Origin: Embiotoca jacksoni
Lineage: Eukaryota > Chordata > Actinopteri > Embiotocidae
Length of the DNA: 64,000 nucleotides
Assembly (NCBI GenBank): GCA_022577435.1
Contig: JAKOON010000027.1
Location: 4,227,820-4,291,819, forward strand
Direction of reading: 5' to 3'
The position numbers and the translations under genes were made by a program. The stretch's first letter is position 1. Every line of letters starts with the position of its first letter. Shown in pieces: positions 63,050 through 64,000 of the stretch. The notes under the pieces are model-generated. The model was not told where the DNA came from. It ran no database searches and saw only the letters and a list, made by a program, of their open reading frames with translations.

Positions 63050-63569
63050 AAAGGGGAAGAGGCGAGAAGGAGATGGCATCGCTCATGTGTCAAGTCAGCG
63101 CTTCACCGTTGCAGAGAAAGAATAATCGTGTCTGTGCATGAGGGCTTGGATAAGTGTGCTTTTTGTTTTGCCAAAGACTCTGTGTGATTCTTCGCCTGCA
63201 TCAACTCCCCCCCTCCCACCCCCCACCCAACAACCCCCCGCCCCGAGGCGAGTTTTGATGTGCTGGTATCTGATTTGGCACCCTTCCACAGTACCTCATA
63301 ACCCCCCTTTGCCCTGCAGGAAACAGAAATCTTACAGCCTCTTCTTTCTGTCTCTACATTGCCTTTCTCCTTTGGGGTCTTGATCCGGCGGGTGTCCGTC
63401 CATCACGATGCCCGAATGAATGTCCAGAGATGCTTTGTTTCAGCCCCGCAGGCACCGAGACCTATCTGATGAGATGGAAGACAGCTGCAGTAACACACAC
63501 ACACACACATGCCCTATTTTGAAGAAGTCCTTTCTTTGGGATCTTCCTCCTCCGTTGCCATGGAAAAAC

Positions 63570-63700
63570 AAAGAGAAAGTTGTGTTATTTTGATCTATGA
63601 TTGCCTGATATCATTTGCTGTCATCTGATATGATAGAGCAATGTCACTGCTGCTATCTTATAACTGCGTTTGCCATATTCCTGTTGGTGGTATAATAGAC
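63570..63700. promoter_or_regulatory. Candidate conserved non-coding element
   Basis: Unique sequence contains two GATATCA/GATATGA motifs in tandem context (CTGATATCATTTGCTG, CTGATATGATAGAGC), a local near-repeat of CTGATAT and a GATA-type site (TGATAG). No coding signal. Confidence 0.25.
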
Positions 63701-64000
63701 CGTTTTCATTCCCTATCTCTGCGCAGGGAAAAAAAACCCTCTGCTCTCGTCTAATCCTGTTAATGCTAAAATCTGATTACGGGCTGTAGCCTACACCACA
63801 AAGGCAATATGTGTGTGACTGTATGGTTGTGTGAGGGAGTTTGTGTGGTGTAATATACAGTATGCAACGAGGAGAGAAAGACAAAGATAGTATTATAGAG
63901 ACACGTGGAAAAGAGGATCCTTGCATATGCTAAATTTTGTTGCTTAATTCAGTATACATGTTTGCATACTTTGGATTTCCTACGTTGCTGTGCCAGGATC

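Larger units (their letters stand above)
49336..64000 (+). other. Intron 1 or intergenic, end of window: no exon seen
   Basis: An open frame at 49415-49810 (131 codons, starting lysine/arginine-rich, then an alanine-rich helix) follows the minisatellite but has no recognisable family and no clear splice context. Other frames are composition artefacts. The window ends in unique sequence with no acceptor identified. Confidence 0.45.

Noticed and set aside
1..64000. CRISPR arrays, bacterial operons, rRNA genes, complete tRNA genes, complete endogenous viral genes
   Set aside because: I looked for spaced direct repeats, clustered coding frames, rRNA or tRNA folds and long polyprotein frames and saw none.

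Overview
The window looks like gene-poor vertebrate DNA, most likely from a ray-finned (teleost) fish. Long open reading frames are absent. Very long GT/CA, GA, poly-T and poly-C/G tracts are dense. There is one CpG-rich promoter followed by a canonical splice donor. Interspersed repeats include a family ending in TATATACAGTCWATGG, a tRNA-like repeat and a Harbinger-type fragment, which I associate with teleosts from memory. The teleost call is an inference; no species-level marker is visible.

Layout. Positions 1 to about 7740 are upstream flank with no recognisable gene, containing one full-length repeat copy, one GA and one GT microsatellite, and a G+C-richer unique stretch near 4200-4670. 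Positions 7740-8787 form a CpG-rich promoter and 5' leader. An ATG at 8788 opens a short coding exon of 29 codons plus one base that encodes a signal peptide and ends at a near-perfect donor (AAG|GTAAGA, GT at 8876-8877). This is the only coding exon I can support. The remaining ~55 kb (8876-64000) reads as one very long first intron, or an intron followed by intergenic DNA. I see no second exon.

The intron-like part contains microsatellites, a 53-bp minisatellite (49075-49335), a perfectly positioned 28-bp tandem duplication (30545-30600), repeat copies in both orientations, a decayed MYB/SANT-like coding fragment of a Harbinger-type element (22589-22735), two CpG-rich islets (around 19174-19325 and 54770-55070), and several unique AT-rich stretches rich in homeodomain-type TAAT motifs that resemble conserved non-coding elements. 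Two 55-bp segments 1.2 kb apart (45863-45917 and 47047-47101) match at 49 of 55 positions.

A secreted or membrane protein whose signal peptide sits alone on a phase-1 exon before a giant, enhancer-like first intron is typical of neuronal or developmental cell-surface receptors. The exact gene cannot be named from 29 residues. I did not find an undescribed multi-gene biological system; the window does not look like that kind of locus.
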